In this document: piece after piece, positions 17,645 through 26,152 of the stretch
Position numbering within the stretch: the stretch's first letter is position 1
How the letters are laid out: each line of letters opens with the position of its first letter
From: Variovorax sp. IB41
GTDB taxonomy: Bacteria; Pseudomonadota; Gammaproteobacteria; Burkholderiales; Burkholderiaceae_C
Direction of reading: 5' to 3'
Length of the DNA: 64,000 nt
Assembly: GCF_016405905.1 (NCBI RefSeq)
Contig: NZ_JAEFCB010000003.1
Coordinates: 248,001-312,000 of the forward strand
Made by a program: the position numbers and the translations under genes
The notes under the pieces: model-generated
Database searches by the model: none
The model's input: the letters and a program-made list of their open reading frames with translations, nothing else
Told to the model about the DNA's origin: nothing

Positions 17645-18898
17645 TCAGCCCAGTTCGTCGAACTGGACCACGCCTTCCTTCATGACCAGCGGAATGCGCT
17701 CGCCCTGTCCGAGCAGGCATTCGACATCGCGCAGCGGATTGCCGTCGACCACGAGGAGGTCGGCCAGCGCGCCCGGCACCAGGCGGCCCAGGCGCTCCGG
17801 CATGCCCAGCACCTCCGCGCCGACCACGGTGGCGCTCGCGATCGCCTCGGCCGGCGAGAGCACCTCGGCGCGGAGGCGAAACTCGTCGCTCTGCAGGCGC
17901 TGCGACTCGCCCAGCAGGTCGGAGCCGAAGCCCATCTTCACGCCGGCCTTCTTGTAGATCTCCAGCGAGCGCAGGCCCGCCTCGCGCACGTCGGCCACCT
18001 TGGCGACGCTCTCCTTGGGCAGGCCGAAGCTTTCGCCCTCGTTGGCCAGCGCGTCGTAGGTGACCAGCGTCGGCACCGCATAGGCGCCCAGCTCGGCCAT
18101 CAGCGCGGCCGTGGGCGCGTCCACGAGGTTGCCGTGCTCGATGGTGCGCACGCCGCAGCGCACGGCGCGCGCGATGGCCGCGGCGGTATACGCGTGCGCC
18201 ATCACGTAGGTGCCGCGCCCCGAGGCTTCTTCCACGATGGCGCGGATCTCGTCCTCGCTGTAGCCGAAGGCGCCCACCGGGTCGGTCGGCGAGGCCACGC
18301 CGCCGGAGGCCATGATCTTGATCTGATCCGCGCCCATCTGCAGCTCTTCGCGCACGGCGCGTCGCACCGCATCGACGCCATCGACCACGCGCGCCAGCGC
18401 GCCGACCCGCACGCAGGTCGAGCAGGTCGCGGCCGGATCGAGGAAGTCGGAGCGCCCGCGCATGTCGCCATGCCCGCCGGTCTGGCTCAGCGCGCGGCCC
18501 GAGACGAACAGGCGCGGCCCCTGCGCAAGGCCCGAGTCCACCGCCTGCTTGAACGCGAAGCCCGCGCCGCCCGCGTCGCGCACCGTGGTGAAGCCGCGCC
18601 GCAGCATGCCACGCAGCATCGGCACGCTGCGCAGCGTGATGAGCACGTTGGGCATGTGGACCTGGCGCGAGAGATTGAGCTCCACCGCGATCACATGCAC
18701 GTGCAGGTCGATGAGGCCGGGCATCACCGTCTTGCCCTTGACGTCGATGACGCGTGCGGCCTTGCTCTGCAGCGGCTTGTCGGAGACCTCGCGGACCACG
18801 CCGCCTTCGACCAGGATGTCGTGGCCTTCGAGCAGTTCGCTCTTCAGCGGGTCGAGCAGGTTCGCGTTCCTGAAAAGAAAGGTGTTCGCCGTCGTCAT
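17645..18898 (-). CDS. Metal-dependent amidohydrolase
   Basis: 417-residue amidohydrolase-superfamily enzyme. The metal-binding start is GLIDLHVHV (about residue 60). The second set includes VMAHAYTAAAIARAVRCG and TIEHGNLVD with conserved histidines, and GFGSDLLGE supplies the late Asp. The sequence resembles the Xaa-Pro-dipeptide or imidazolonepropionase-like branch, whose members hydrolyse dipeptides or lactams. The ATG overlaps the stop of the GAF-domain gene by 4 bases, and an MFS gene precedes that, suggesting uptake and hydrolysis of an imported amide. Confidence 0.85.
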   Translation of the reverse strand: MTTANTFLFRNANLLDPLKSELLEGHDILVEGGVVREVSDKPLQSKAARVIDVKGKTVMPGLIDLHVHVIAVELNLSRQVHMPNVLITLRSVPMLRGMLRRGFTTVRDAGGAGFAFKQAVDSGLAQGPRLFVSGRALSQTGGHGDMRGRSDFLDPAATCSTCVRVGALARVVDGVDAVRRAVREELQMGADQIKIMASGGVASPTDPVGAFGYSEDEIRAIVEEASGRGTYVMAHAYTAAAIARAVRCGVRTIEHGNLVDAPTAALMAELGAYAVPTLVTYDALANEGESFGLPKESVAKVADVREAGLRSLEIYKKAGVKMGFGSDLLGESQRLQSDEFRLRAEVLSPAEAIASATVVGAEVLGMPERLGRLVPGALADLLVVDGNPLRDVECLLGQGERIPLVMKEGVVQFDELG

Positions 18899-19407
18899 GC
18901 CTGGGGCTCCTTCGCCTGTTGTTGCGCCATCACGGCCGGCACCGCCAGCTGCGCGAACACGCGCGCAAGCTCCACGTGGCTGTCGCCGTACCAGTTCTCC
19001 TCGTGCAGCATGTTGAGCGTGCCGAGCGTCTCGCCCTGCCAGCGCAGCGGAATGTTCAGCACGCTGCGGCAGCCGAGCGACACGATGAGCTCGTGGTCGT
19101 AGAACACGTCGCGCAGGTCCTCGGCGTTGCGGCCGATGTAGGGCAGGCCGCGCTGCATCACCTGCTGCATCCACGGCGAATCGGTGATGGGCTTGCGTCC
19201 GCCCACGGGGTAGGCCTCGCGCATGTTGGTGTACACGCGCTCCGATTCGCGCGCCTCGCGGTGGTGGACCAGGATGGTGAAGAGCCGGTGGCCGATGGTC
19301 GATGCGACGGCCTTGTCGATCGCGTCGAACGTGGCGTGCGGCTGCGCGGTGTCGGCATGGGCGAGCGCCACGGCCGAAAGAGAGTCTTCGAGAGGGTTGG
19401 TCTGCAT
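18895..19407 (-). CDS. Small GAF-domain protein
   Basis: 170-residue protein that is essentially one GAF domain (about residues 25-160), with TILVHHREARESERVYTNM early and the typical late strand SVLNIPLRWQGETLGTLNML. No output domain is attached. It sits between the MFS transporter (15 bases) and the amidohydrolase (4-base overlap), so it is likely part of the same pathway, as a sensor or a small enzyme-like GAF protein. The ligand is unknown. Confidence 0.75.
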   Translation of the reverse strand: MQTNPLEDSLSAVALAHADTAQPHATFDAIDKAVASTIGHRLFTILVHHREARESERVYTNMREAYPVGGRKPITDSPWMQQVMQRGLPYIGRNAEDLRDVFYDHELIVSLGCRSVLNIPLRWQGETLGTLNMLHEENWYGDSHVELARVFAQLAVPAVMAQQQAKEPQA

Positions 19408-19422
19408 GGTTATCGGAGGTCG

Positions 19423-20790
19423 TCAGGAAAGTTCGCCGGCCGCGATGTCTTCGAGCGAGCGGCCGCGCGTGGGAATGCCCATGAACGTGACGGCCGCCGC
19501 GCCCAGCAGCAGCACCGCCGTCGTCATGCCGAACACGCCCGCGAAGCCGGCCGTCGGATAGATGAAGCCCACCAGGATCGGCGCGGTGATGCCGCCGATG
19601 CGCCCGATGGCCGAGGCCAGGCCCGAGCCCGTCGCGCGCACCTGCGTCGGGAACACTTCGGGCGTGTAGGCATAGACGCCCGCGTAGGTGCCGTTCATGA
19701 AGAAGGACAGCAGCACGCCCGCCACCATGATCTGCGCGTCACTGTGCGTGAACGCGAGACCCAGCGCGCAGAGCCCGCCCAGCAGCATGTAGCTCACGAT
19801 GGTGGCCTGGCGGCCGATGCGCTCGTTGAACCACGCGGCCGAAAAATAGCCGGGGATCTGCGCGATGTACATCACCAGCGAATAGCCGAAGCTCTTGGTG
19901 ATCGTCATGCCGTTCTGGATCAAAAGGCTCGGAATCCAGGTGAAGAACGAGTAGTAGCTGAAGGTGATCGAGAGCCACATCAGCCAGGTCATGGTGCTGA
20001 TGCGGATGAGCTTGGTGGAGACGAGCGTCGCGTAGTTCTTCAGCAGGCTGCCGCGGGTGGTGCTGGGCGGCGGGGCGGCGACGTCTTCGGCGTTGAGCGC
20101 GGGCAGCGCGTGGCCGTGGCGCACGTGGTTGTCCTCCATCGCATCCATGATCGCGAGCGCCTCGTTCTCGCGCCCCTGGCTCTCGAGCCAGCGCGGAGAC
20201 TCGGGCAACGCGCGGCGCCACCACAGCAGCAGCACCACGGGCAGCGCGGTGATGAAGATGACGATGCGCCAGCCCTGCGGGTGTGCCGGCACGATGAAGT
20301 AGCCCAGGAGCGCCGCGGCGACGAAGCCGAACGAGAAGAAGCCCGCCAGCGCCCCCGTGAAGGTGCCGCGGTAGCGCCGCGCCACGAACTCCGAGAGATA
20401 GGGCGCGATGATCGCGCTCTCCGCGCCGGCGCCGAAGCCGGCCACGATGCGCAGCGCGAGAAAGAGCGTCCAGTCGTTGACCATGCCGCTGAAGAGCGAG
20501 GCCACGCAGTAGATCGCGAGCGCCGACATCATCACCTTGCGCCGCCCGATCAGGTCGCCGCAGGCGCCGGCCGCCAGCGCGCCGAAGAAGAAGCCGATGA
20601 AGTTCGCGCTGGCCAGCACGCCGATCTGCACGCTGCTGAGCCCCCACTCGGTGCGCAGCACCGGCAGCACGAAGGCGATGACCGCGGCGTCCATCGCATC
20701 GAAGGTGTAGCCCAGGCCTCCCATGAGGAGCAGGCGTCGATGGAAACCAGAGAAAGGCAGGCGCTCGATGCGCGCCGACAGCATGGTCAT
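19423..20790 (-). CDS. MFS transporter
   Basis: 455-residue major facilitator protein with about 12 membrane segments. The loop 2-3 motif GDLIGRRKVMM and the domain-junction ALPESPRWL motif place it near the sugar-porter or aromatic-acid/niacin (NiaP-like) group. A long central cytoplasmic loop (about residues 205-250) is typical. It is the first gene of an operon with the GAF protein and amidohydrolase and is divergent from a LysR gene, so it probably imports the amidohydrolase substrate. Confidence 0.87.
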   Translation of the reverse strand: MTMLSARIERLPFSGFHRRLLLMGGLGYTFDAMDAAVIAFVLPVLRTEWGLSSVQIGVLASANFIGFFFGALAAGACGDLIGRRKVMMSALAIYCVASLFSGMVNDWTLFLALRIVAGFGAGAESAIIAPYLSEFVARRYRGTFTGALAGFFSFGFVAAALLGYFIVPAHPQGWRIVIFITALPVVLLLWWRRALPESPRWLESQGRENEALAIMDAMEDNHVRHGHALPALNAEDVAAPPPSTTRGSLLKNYATLVSTKLIRISTMTWLMWLSITFSYYSFFTWIPSLLIQNGMTITKSFGYSLVMYIAQIPGYFSAAWFNERIGRQATIVSYMLLGGLCALGLAFTHSDAQIMVAGVLLSFFMNGTYAGVYAYTPEVFPTQVRATGSGLASAIGRIGGITAPILVGFIYPTAGFAGVFGMTTAVLLLGAAAVTFMGIPTRGRSLEDIAAGELS

Positions 20791-20850
20791 GGGAATCCCT
20801 CGGCTTCGGGTTGGGTGGGGTGAAGCGGCAGATCGTAGGATCGGGGGGAT

Positions 20851-20875
20851 ATCACCGCAAATTTATATGCGTGAT
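20851..20875. promoter_or_regulatory. Inverted repeat, candidate LysR operator
   Basis: Arms ATCACCGCA (20851-20859) and TGCGTGAT (20868-20875) flank an AT-rich centre in the 121-base gap between the divergent MFS and LysR genes. Apart from one extra C the arms are exact complements. This is the expected site for a LysR protein that controls both directions. Confidence 0.5.
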
Positions 20876-20911
20876 TGTGTTTATTGAGCCGGTGAATGAA
20901 CGGGACGCACG

Positions 20912-21829
20912 ATGAACTACCGCAATGCCGACCTGAACCTGCTGAAGGTGTTCGAGGCGCTGATGACCGAAGGCAACGTCACGCGCGCGGCCAGCAAGCT
21001 GTCGCTCACGCAGCCGGCGGTGAGCAACGCGCTGCGCCGGCTGCGCGATACGTTCGACGACCCGCTCTTCGTGCGCAGCGGCGCGGGCGTCAACCCGACC
21101 CGGCGCGCCATCGATCTCTGGGAGCCGCTGTCGCAGTCGCTGCATGCGATCCGCGCGACCATGGACGTGGAGCGCTTCGACGCGCTGCGCAGCACCGCGA
21201 GCGTGAGCATCGCGATGTCCGACTACGTCTCTTCGATCGTGGTGCCGCGGCTGGCGGCGCGGCTGGGCAAGGTCGCGCCGGCGATGCAGGTCCATGCCAT
21301 TCCGAACACGCTGGTGGATTTCGGCCCGGTGCTGGCCGACAACAAGGCCGACTTCGCGATCAGCGTCTACAACGAGGAGGTGCGGCGGCCCGCGTTCCTC
21401 AAGTCGCGGGCATTGTGGTCACCCGATTTCCTCTGCTTCATGCGCGCGGGGCATCCGCTGGCGCGCACGGGCAGGATTCCGCTCAAGAAATTCCTGGCGG
21501 CCCGGCATGTGGATGTGAGCCTTGTCGGCAAGACCACGCCGACCTACGACCTCTTTCTGCGCAGCCGCGGGCTGCAGCGCAACCTGGTGGCGACGGTGAA
21601 CCACTACGGCGCGGCCTACGAGGTGGTGCGCCGCTCCGACCTCATCGCGGTGCTGCCGTGGTCGGAGAAGTTCGAGCCCTCGCGCCTGGCGGGCCTGCGC
21701 AAGATGCCGGTGCCGCTGGAGGCGCCGCCGCGCATCATCGAGCTGTTCTGGCACCAGCGGCACGAGACCTCGGCACTGCACCAGTGGCTGCAGAACACGC
21801 TGCTGTCGCTGTTCGAGCAGCCCTCGTGA
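20912..21829 (+). CDS. LysR-family transcriptional regulator
   Basis: 305-residue LysR regulator. The N-terminal helix-turn-helix is clear (NLLKVFEALMTEGNVTRAAS, then LTQPAVSNALRRLRDTFDD). The C-terminal effector domain resembles the NodD/LinR-like group. It is divergent from the MFS-GAF-amidohydrolase operon with a palindrome between, so it probably controls those genes. Its stop abuts the stop of the convergent acyl-CoA ligase gene with no spacing. Confidence 0.92.
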   Translation: MNYRNADLNLLKVFEALMTEGNVTRAASKLSLTQPAVSNALRRLRDTFDDPLFVRSGAGVNPTRRAIDLWEPLSQSLHAIRATMDVERFDALRSTASVSIAMSDYVSSIVVPRLAARLGKVAPAMQVHAIPNTLVDFGPVLADNKADFAISVYNEEVRRPAFLKSRALWSPDFLCFMRAGHPLARTGRIPLKKFLAARHVDVSLVGKTTPTYDLFLRSRGLQRNLVATVNHYGAAYEVVRRSDLIAVLPWSEKFEPSRLAGLRKMPVPLEAPPRIIELFWHQRHETSALHQWLQNTLLSLFEQPS

Positions 21830-23638
21830 TCAGCCGCGCAGCCGCACCACCTGCGAGTCGTTTTCCCCCGCGTGCAGCCGCGCCACATCGGCCGCACGGC
21901 GCGTGAGCACCGCGCGCGGGTTGATGTAGCCCTTGTCGGTGATCTCGCCCGCGTCGAGGCTCGGCGGTTCGGCCAGTACCAGCGCGAAAGCGGGGCATTG
22001 CGACGAGCCCGCGCCTTCGTCGCGCAGCGACCGCAGCACGCCGGCGATGCGCTCGGCCAGCGCCTCGGAGGCGAGCGACGCACCCTGCGGGCTGGCGAAC
22101 ACCAGCATGCCGATCTCGTCGCGGTCGTGGCCGGTGAGCACCACGTCCTGCACATGCGGCGCGAGCATCGACACCAGCTTCACGCGCAGCGTGCCCACCG
22201 AGACCCAGGTGCCGGTCGAGAGCTTGAAGTCTTCGGCCACGCGGCCGTTGAAGATCACGCCGTGCGTGGGTTCCGCGGCGTTCGCGAGAAAGCCGGCGTC
22301 GCCGATGCGGTAGTAGCCCTCTTCGTCGAAGGCCTCCGCGGTTTCACGCGGCGCATCGCGGTAGCCAGGAAACACCGAGACGCCCTTGACCCGCATCTCC
22401 AGCTTCTGCCCGTTGGGCACGAACTTGAGCTCGAGCCCCGGCAGCGGCGCGCCGATGCAGCCGGCGCCGTCGAGCTTCCAGTGCGCCGAGGTGATGGCGG
22501 GCGAGGTCTCGGTCGCGCCCCACGAGGTGGTGAACCACAGCGGGCGCGTGGGCCGCACGCGTTGCGCGACCGCTTCGAGCCGCTGCCATGTCGAAGGCGC
22601 GAGCGCCGCCGCCGCATAGAAGGCGAGCCGCAGCCGCGAGAACACCTCGGTGGCGAGCGCTTCGTCGGCTTCGAGAAAGGGCAACAGCATGTCGAAGCCG
22701 CGCGGAACGTTGAACAGCAACGTGGGCTTCACCTCGCGCAGGTTGCGCACCGTCTTCTCGATCAGGCCCGGCGCAGGCCGGCCCTCGTCGATGTAGAGCG
22801 CGCCGCCATGGCACAGCACCATGTGCAGGTTGTGGTTCCCGCCGAAGGTGTGGCTCCACGGGAGCCAGTCGACCAGCACCGGCTTCTCGTGTGCGAGGAA
22901 GCGCCAGGTCTGCGCCATCATCTGCTGGTTGGCGCACAGCATGCGGTGCGTGTTGATCACCACCTTGGGCTTGCCGGTGGAGCCGGAGGTCAGCAGGTAC
23001 TTGGCGTGGGTGTCGGGAAGGATGGTTGCGAAGGCTTCCATCACGGCCGGTGTTTCTTCCGTCGCGAGCAATTGGTCGAAAGCCATCGCACCCGGGTGCG
23101 CATCGGCGTTGCGGCTGAACACCGTGACGGCCTCCAGGCCGCAGCCCGCCAGCGCGCCGCCGTACACCTTGGCGTCGGACGCATAGATCAGTGCAGGCCC
23201 GAGCGCCTTCAGCATGCCGTGCAGCCGCGACGGGTCCTTCACCATGCGCGAGTACGCGCTGGAGAGCGAGCACGCTGTGCGGCCGATGTGCATCGCCGCG
23301 AGCATCAGCACCGCGTGGTCGATCGCGTTGTCCGAGAGGATCACGATGGGCTGGCCTGCCGGCAGCTTGAGGTCGAGCAACGATTGCGCCACCGCGCCCA
23401 CGGCATGGCGCAGCGCGCGGTAGTCGAGCTTGCGCCAGCCCTCGCCGGTCGCGTCGCGCTCGGCGAATGCCAGCGCGTCGGGCGTCTCGCGCGCCCAGCG
23501 TTCGATCCATTCGCCGATGCAGCGCGCATAGGGCTTGAGCGCCTGCGGCGAGCGCAGCGCGAAGGAGCCGTCGTCGAAGTCGATGCGCACCGTGCGGGGC
23601 GGGGCGATGAGGTTTTCGTCCTGGAGGAAGTCGGTCAT
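21830..23638 (-). CDS. Feruloyl-CoA-synthetase-like AMP-forming ligase
   Basis: 602-residue acyl-adenylate-forming enzyme. The P-loop motif LTSGSTGKPKVV is at about residue 215, the ATETSP motif follows at about residue 375, and the hinge region reads FNGRVAEDFKLSTGTW. That last feature, FKLSTGTWVSVGTLR, is typical of the feruloyl-CoA synthetase branch, so an aromatic or phenylpropanoid acid is a likely substrate. It lies downstream of repeat copy B and the dehydrogenase gene on the same strand; whether it shares their transcript is unclear. Confidence 0.82.
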   Translation of the reverse strand: MTDFLQDENLIAPPRTVRIDFDDGSFALRSPQALKPYARCIGEWIERWARETPDALAFAERDATGEGWRKLDYRALRHAVGAVAQSLLDLKLPAGQPIVILSDNAIDHAVLMLAAMHIGRTACSLSSAYSRMVKDPSRLHGMLKALGPALIYASDAKVYGGALAGCGLEAVTVFSRNADAHPGAMAFDQLLATEETPAVMEAFATILPDTHAKYLLTSGSTGKPKVVINTHRMLCANQQMMAQTWRFLAHEKPVLVDWLPWSHTFGGNHNLHMVLCHGGALYIDEGRPAPGLIEKTVRNLREVKPTLLFNVPRGFDMLLPFLEADEALATEVFSRLRLAFYAAAALAPSTWQRLEAVAQRVRPTRPLWFTTSWGATETSPAITSAHWKLDGAGCIGAPLPGLELKFVPNGQKLEMRVKGVSVFPGYRDAPRETAEAFDEEGYYRIGDAGFLANAAEPTHGVIFNGRVAEDFKLSTGTWVSVGTLRVKLVSMLAPHVQDVVLTGHDRDEIGMLVFASPQGASLASEALAERIAGVLRSLRDEGAGSSQCPAFALVLAEPPSLDAGEITDKGYINPRAVLTRRAADVARLHAGENDSQVVRLRG

Positions 23639-23660
23639 TTTTGTGTTCCGAGGTTTGGTT

Positions 23661-23914
23661 CAGGGCGGGTGCACAGGCCACCGGGTACTCCCCTCCGCGA
23701 ATGTCCCCCGGGCTTCGCCCTCCTCCTTGATTTCGCTGCGGGGAGTACCCGATGCCCTGCGCACAGGGACACGCTGCTGGTGTGCGGCCGATCAACGACC
23801 ACTGCTTGTAACGAGCACGCCGATGGGGTGCCTTGCGCAGCGAAATCAAGGAGGAGGCCGCAGGCCGGGGGACATTCGCGGAGCAAGGTACCCCGTCGGC
23901 GTGATCGCGCCCCG
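23661..23914. repeat. Nested-hairpin intergenic repeat, copy B
   Basis: Second copy of the element at 10931-11186, again in a gap of about 310 bases between two minus-strand genes that otherwise holds nothing. Left hairpin arms: 23669-23693 and 23740-23764. Right hairpin arms: 23816-23836 and 23883-23903. The ends are CAGGGCG and CGCCCCG. Relative to copy A, the left stem has CGGGTACTCCCC paired with GGGGAGTACCCG (A-T in place of G-C on both sides, a compensated change). The two mini-hairpin alleles are exchanged: GGGCTTCGCCC is now on the left and the GGCCTGCGGCC type on the right. Confidence 0.85.
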
Positions 23915-23949
23915 AACGCGCAGCCCACGCATCGACGAAAGGTTTTCAT

Positions 23950-24894
23950 CTAGCCGAGCTTGCCGGTATCGGCCTTCGCGCGAATCAGGTTTAACAGCAG
24001 GGTGTCGCGTGCCGCTTCGAGGTCATTGGTGCGGCGCGTGCCCAGTTCCTCGGCAACGCCTTCGGTCACCTTCTGCTTCAACGCATCCGTCATCGACGGC
24101 GCGCCGAGGTCCTCCCACCAGTCCTGGATCGGTGCGCCCAGATGCGCGAGCACATGCGCGATGCCGCCCGCACCGCCCGACAGATGCAGGTTCATGAACG
24201 GCCCCATCACCGCCCAGCGCAGGCCGGGGCCGTGCGCGATTGCCGTGTCGATGTCCGCCACGCTCGCCACGCCTTCGTTGACGAGATGGAAGGCCTCGCG
24301 CCACAGCGCCGCCTGCAGCCGGTTCGCGATGTGCCCCTTGACCTCGCGCTTCACGTGGATCGGCCGCTTGCCGATGGCCGCGTAGAACGCCATCGTGCGT
24401 TCGATGGCCTCGGCCGAAGTCTGCTCGCCGCCGATCACCTCCACCAGCGGAATCAGGTGCGGCGGATTGAACGGATGCCCAAGCACCACGCGCTGCGGAT
24501 GCGCGCAGCCCGACTGCACGCCGCTGATCGCAAGCCCCGACGAACTCGACGCGAGGATGGTCTCCGGCGGCGCGGCCGCGTCCATGCGGCGGAACAGGTC
24601 GATCTTGAAGTCCATGCGCTCGGGGCCGTTCTCCTGCACGAAGTCGGCGACGGACACCGCGTCTTCCAGGCTGTCGTGAAAGCGCAGCCGGTCCACCGAG
24701 GCACCGTCGGCAAGGCCGAAGCGCGCGAGCGTCGGCCAGTGCTGCGCCACCGCGGCGCGCAGCCGGTCTTCGGCGCCGGGCGACGGATCGGTCGCGTTCA
24801 CATCGAGCCCGTGCGCGAGGAAGTACGCGGCCCAGCTCGCGCCGATCACGCCGGTGCCGACGACCGCGACACGTTGCACATTCAGGAGGGTCAT
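23950..24894 (-). CDS. Carnitine-dehydrogenase-like 3-hydroxyacyl dehydrogenase
   Basis: 314-residue NAD-dependent dehydrogenase of the 3-hydroxyacyl-CoA dehydrogenase superfamily. The Rossmann motif GTGVIGASWAAYF is at the N-terminus. Signatures ADFVQENGPER, GHPFNPPHLIPLVEVIGG and HGPGLRWAVMGPF resemble L-carnitine dehydrogenases, which lack the CoA-binding features of true fatty-acid enzymes. The pairing with a BKACE enzyme in the same operon fits oxidation of a beta-hydroxy acid to a beta-keto acid that is then cleaved with acetyl-CoA. The exact substrate is inferred only. Its ATG overlaps the receptor gene stop by 4 bases. Confidence 0.82.
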   Translation of the reverse strand: MTLLNVQRVAVVGTGVIGASWAAYFLAHGLDVNATDPSPGAEDRLRAAVAQHWPTLARFGLADGASVDRLRFHDSLEDAVSVADFVQENGPERMDFKIDLFRRMDAAAPPETILASSSSGLAISGVQSGCAHPQRVVLGHPFNPPHLIPLVEVIGGEQTSAEAIERTMAFYAAIGKRPIHVKREVKGHIANRLQAALWREAFHLVNEGVASVADIDTAIAHGPGLRWAVMGPFMNLHLSGGAGGIAHVLAHLGAPIQDWWEDLGAPSMTDALKQKVTEGVAEELGTRRTNDLEAARDTLLLNLIRAKADTGKLG

Positions 24895-26105
24895 GATTTC
24901 CACCGCGCGCAGCGGCTCTCTGCCTTCGTCGTCCATGCGGCCTCGCCGCGGATCGGCTCGACCACCTTGTAGTAGTCCCACGGCTCTTTCGATTCGTCGG
25001 GCGTCTTCACCTGCATCAGCTGCATGTCGTGCACCATGAGGCCGTCGTCGCGCAGCCACCCGCCCTTGACGAACATGTCGTTGAACTTCGTCCGGCGAAG
25101 TTGCGCCATCACCTTGTCGGCATCGTCGCTGCCCGCGGCCTTCACCGCCTGCAGGTACTGCAGCGCGGCCGAGTAGTCGCCGGCGTGGAAGGAGGAGGGC
25201 ATGCGCTTGTGCTTGTCGAAGAAGCGCCGCGCCCAGGTGCGCGCCTCGGGGCTCTGGTTCCAGTACCAGCTGTCGGTGAGGTACATGCCCTGCGAGGTCT
25301 TCAGGCCCAGCGCGTGCACGTCGTTGATGGTGATGATCATGCCGGCCAGCTTCATGTTCTTGCTGATGCCGAATTCCGCGGCCGACTTGATCGCGTTCAC
25401 CGTGTCGCCGCCCGCGTTGGCGAGCGCCAGCACCTGCGCCTTGGAGCCTTGCGCCTGCAGCATGAACGACGAGAAATCGCTCGCGCCCAGCGGGTGCTTG
25501 ACCGAGCCCGCGACCGTGCCGCCGCTGGCGTTGATGATCTTGGCCGCATCGGTCTGCAGCGCGGCGCCGAAGGCGTAGTCGGCGGTCACGAAGTACCAGC
25601 TCTTGCCGCCCGCCTTGACCACCGCGCTCGCGGTGCCGCGCGCCATGGCCACCGTGTCGTAGGCGTAGTGCACCGTGTAGGGCGAGCAGTATTCGTTGGT
25701 GAGGCTCGATGCGCCCGAGCCGACCACGAAGTACGGCTTTTTCTTGTCGGCCGCCACGCCCGCCATGGCGATGGCCGCGCCGGAGTTGACGCCCGCGATC
25801 AGCATGTCGACCTTCTGCACGTCGAACCATTCGCGCGCCTTGGCCGCGGCGATGTCGGGCTTGTTCTGATGGTCGGCGGTGACCAGCTCGATCTTCTTGC
25901 CGTCGATCGCGCCGCCCATGTCGGCGATCGCCATGCGGATGGCCTCCGCGCCGGCCGGGCCGTCGTAGTCGCGGTAGATGCCCGACATGTCGCTGATGAA
26001 GCCGATGCGGATGGTGTCGTCCGACACCTGCGCCGAAGCGCCGGTGGTGGCGAAGGCGGCGCCGAGTGCGATGGCCAGCGCAGTACGCGAGAGATGGGTG
26101 TTCAT
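24891..26105 (-). CDS. LIV-type periplasmic substrate-binding protein
   Basis: 404-residue receptor of the branched-chain amino acid (type I periplasmic) family. A signal peptide is visible (hydrophobic run ALAIALGAAFATTGASAQ). The mature protein begins IRIGFISDMSGIYRDYDG and continues with VELVTADHQNKPD-like and VNSGAAIAM segments. No permease or ATPase genes are adjacent, so it must borrow a transporter encoded elsewhere (the LIV genes at 30-35 kb already have their own receptor). It sits between the dehydrogenase and BKACE genes and probably captures their substrate. Confidence 0.87.
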   Translation of the reverse strand: MNTHLSRTALAIALGAAFATTGASAQVSDDTIRIGFISDMSGIYRDYDGPAGAEAIRMAIADMGGAIDGKKIELVTADHQNKPDIAAAKAREWFDVQKVDMLIAGVNSGAAIAMAGVAADKKKPYFVVGSGASSLTNEYCSPYTVHYAYDTVAMARGTASAVVKAGGKSWYFVTADYAFGAALQTDAAKIINASGGTVAGSVKHPLGASDFSSFMLQAQGSKAQVLALANAGGDTVNAIKSAAEFGISKNMKLAGMIITINDVHALGLKTSQGMYLTDSWYWNQSPEARTWARRFFDKHKRMPSSFHAGDYSAALQYLQAVKAAGSDDADKVMAQLRRTKFNDMFVKGGWLRDDGLMVHDMQLMQVKTPDESKEPWDYYKVVEPIRGEAAWTTKAESRCARWKS

Positions 26106-26152
26106 GGTCTTGTCTCCGGTCGTTGTAGTTGTTCGTTCGATCGTTTGTTCGT

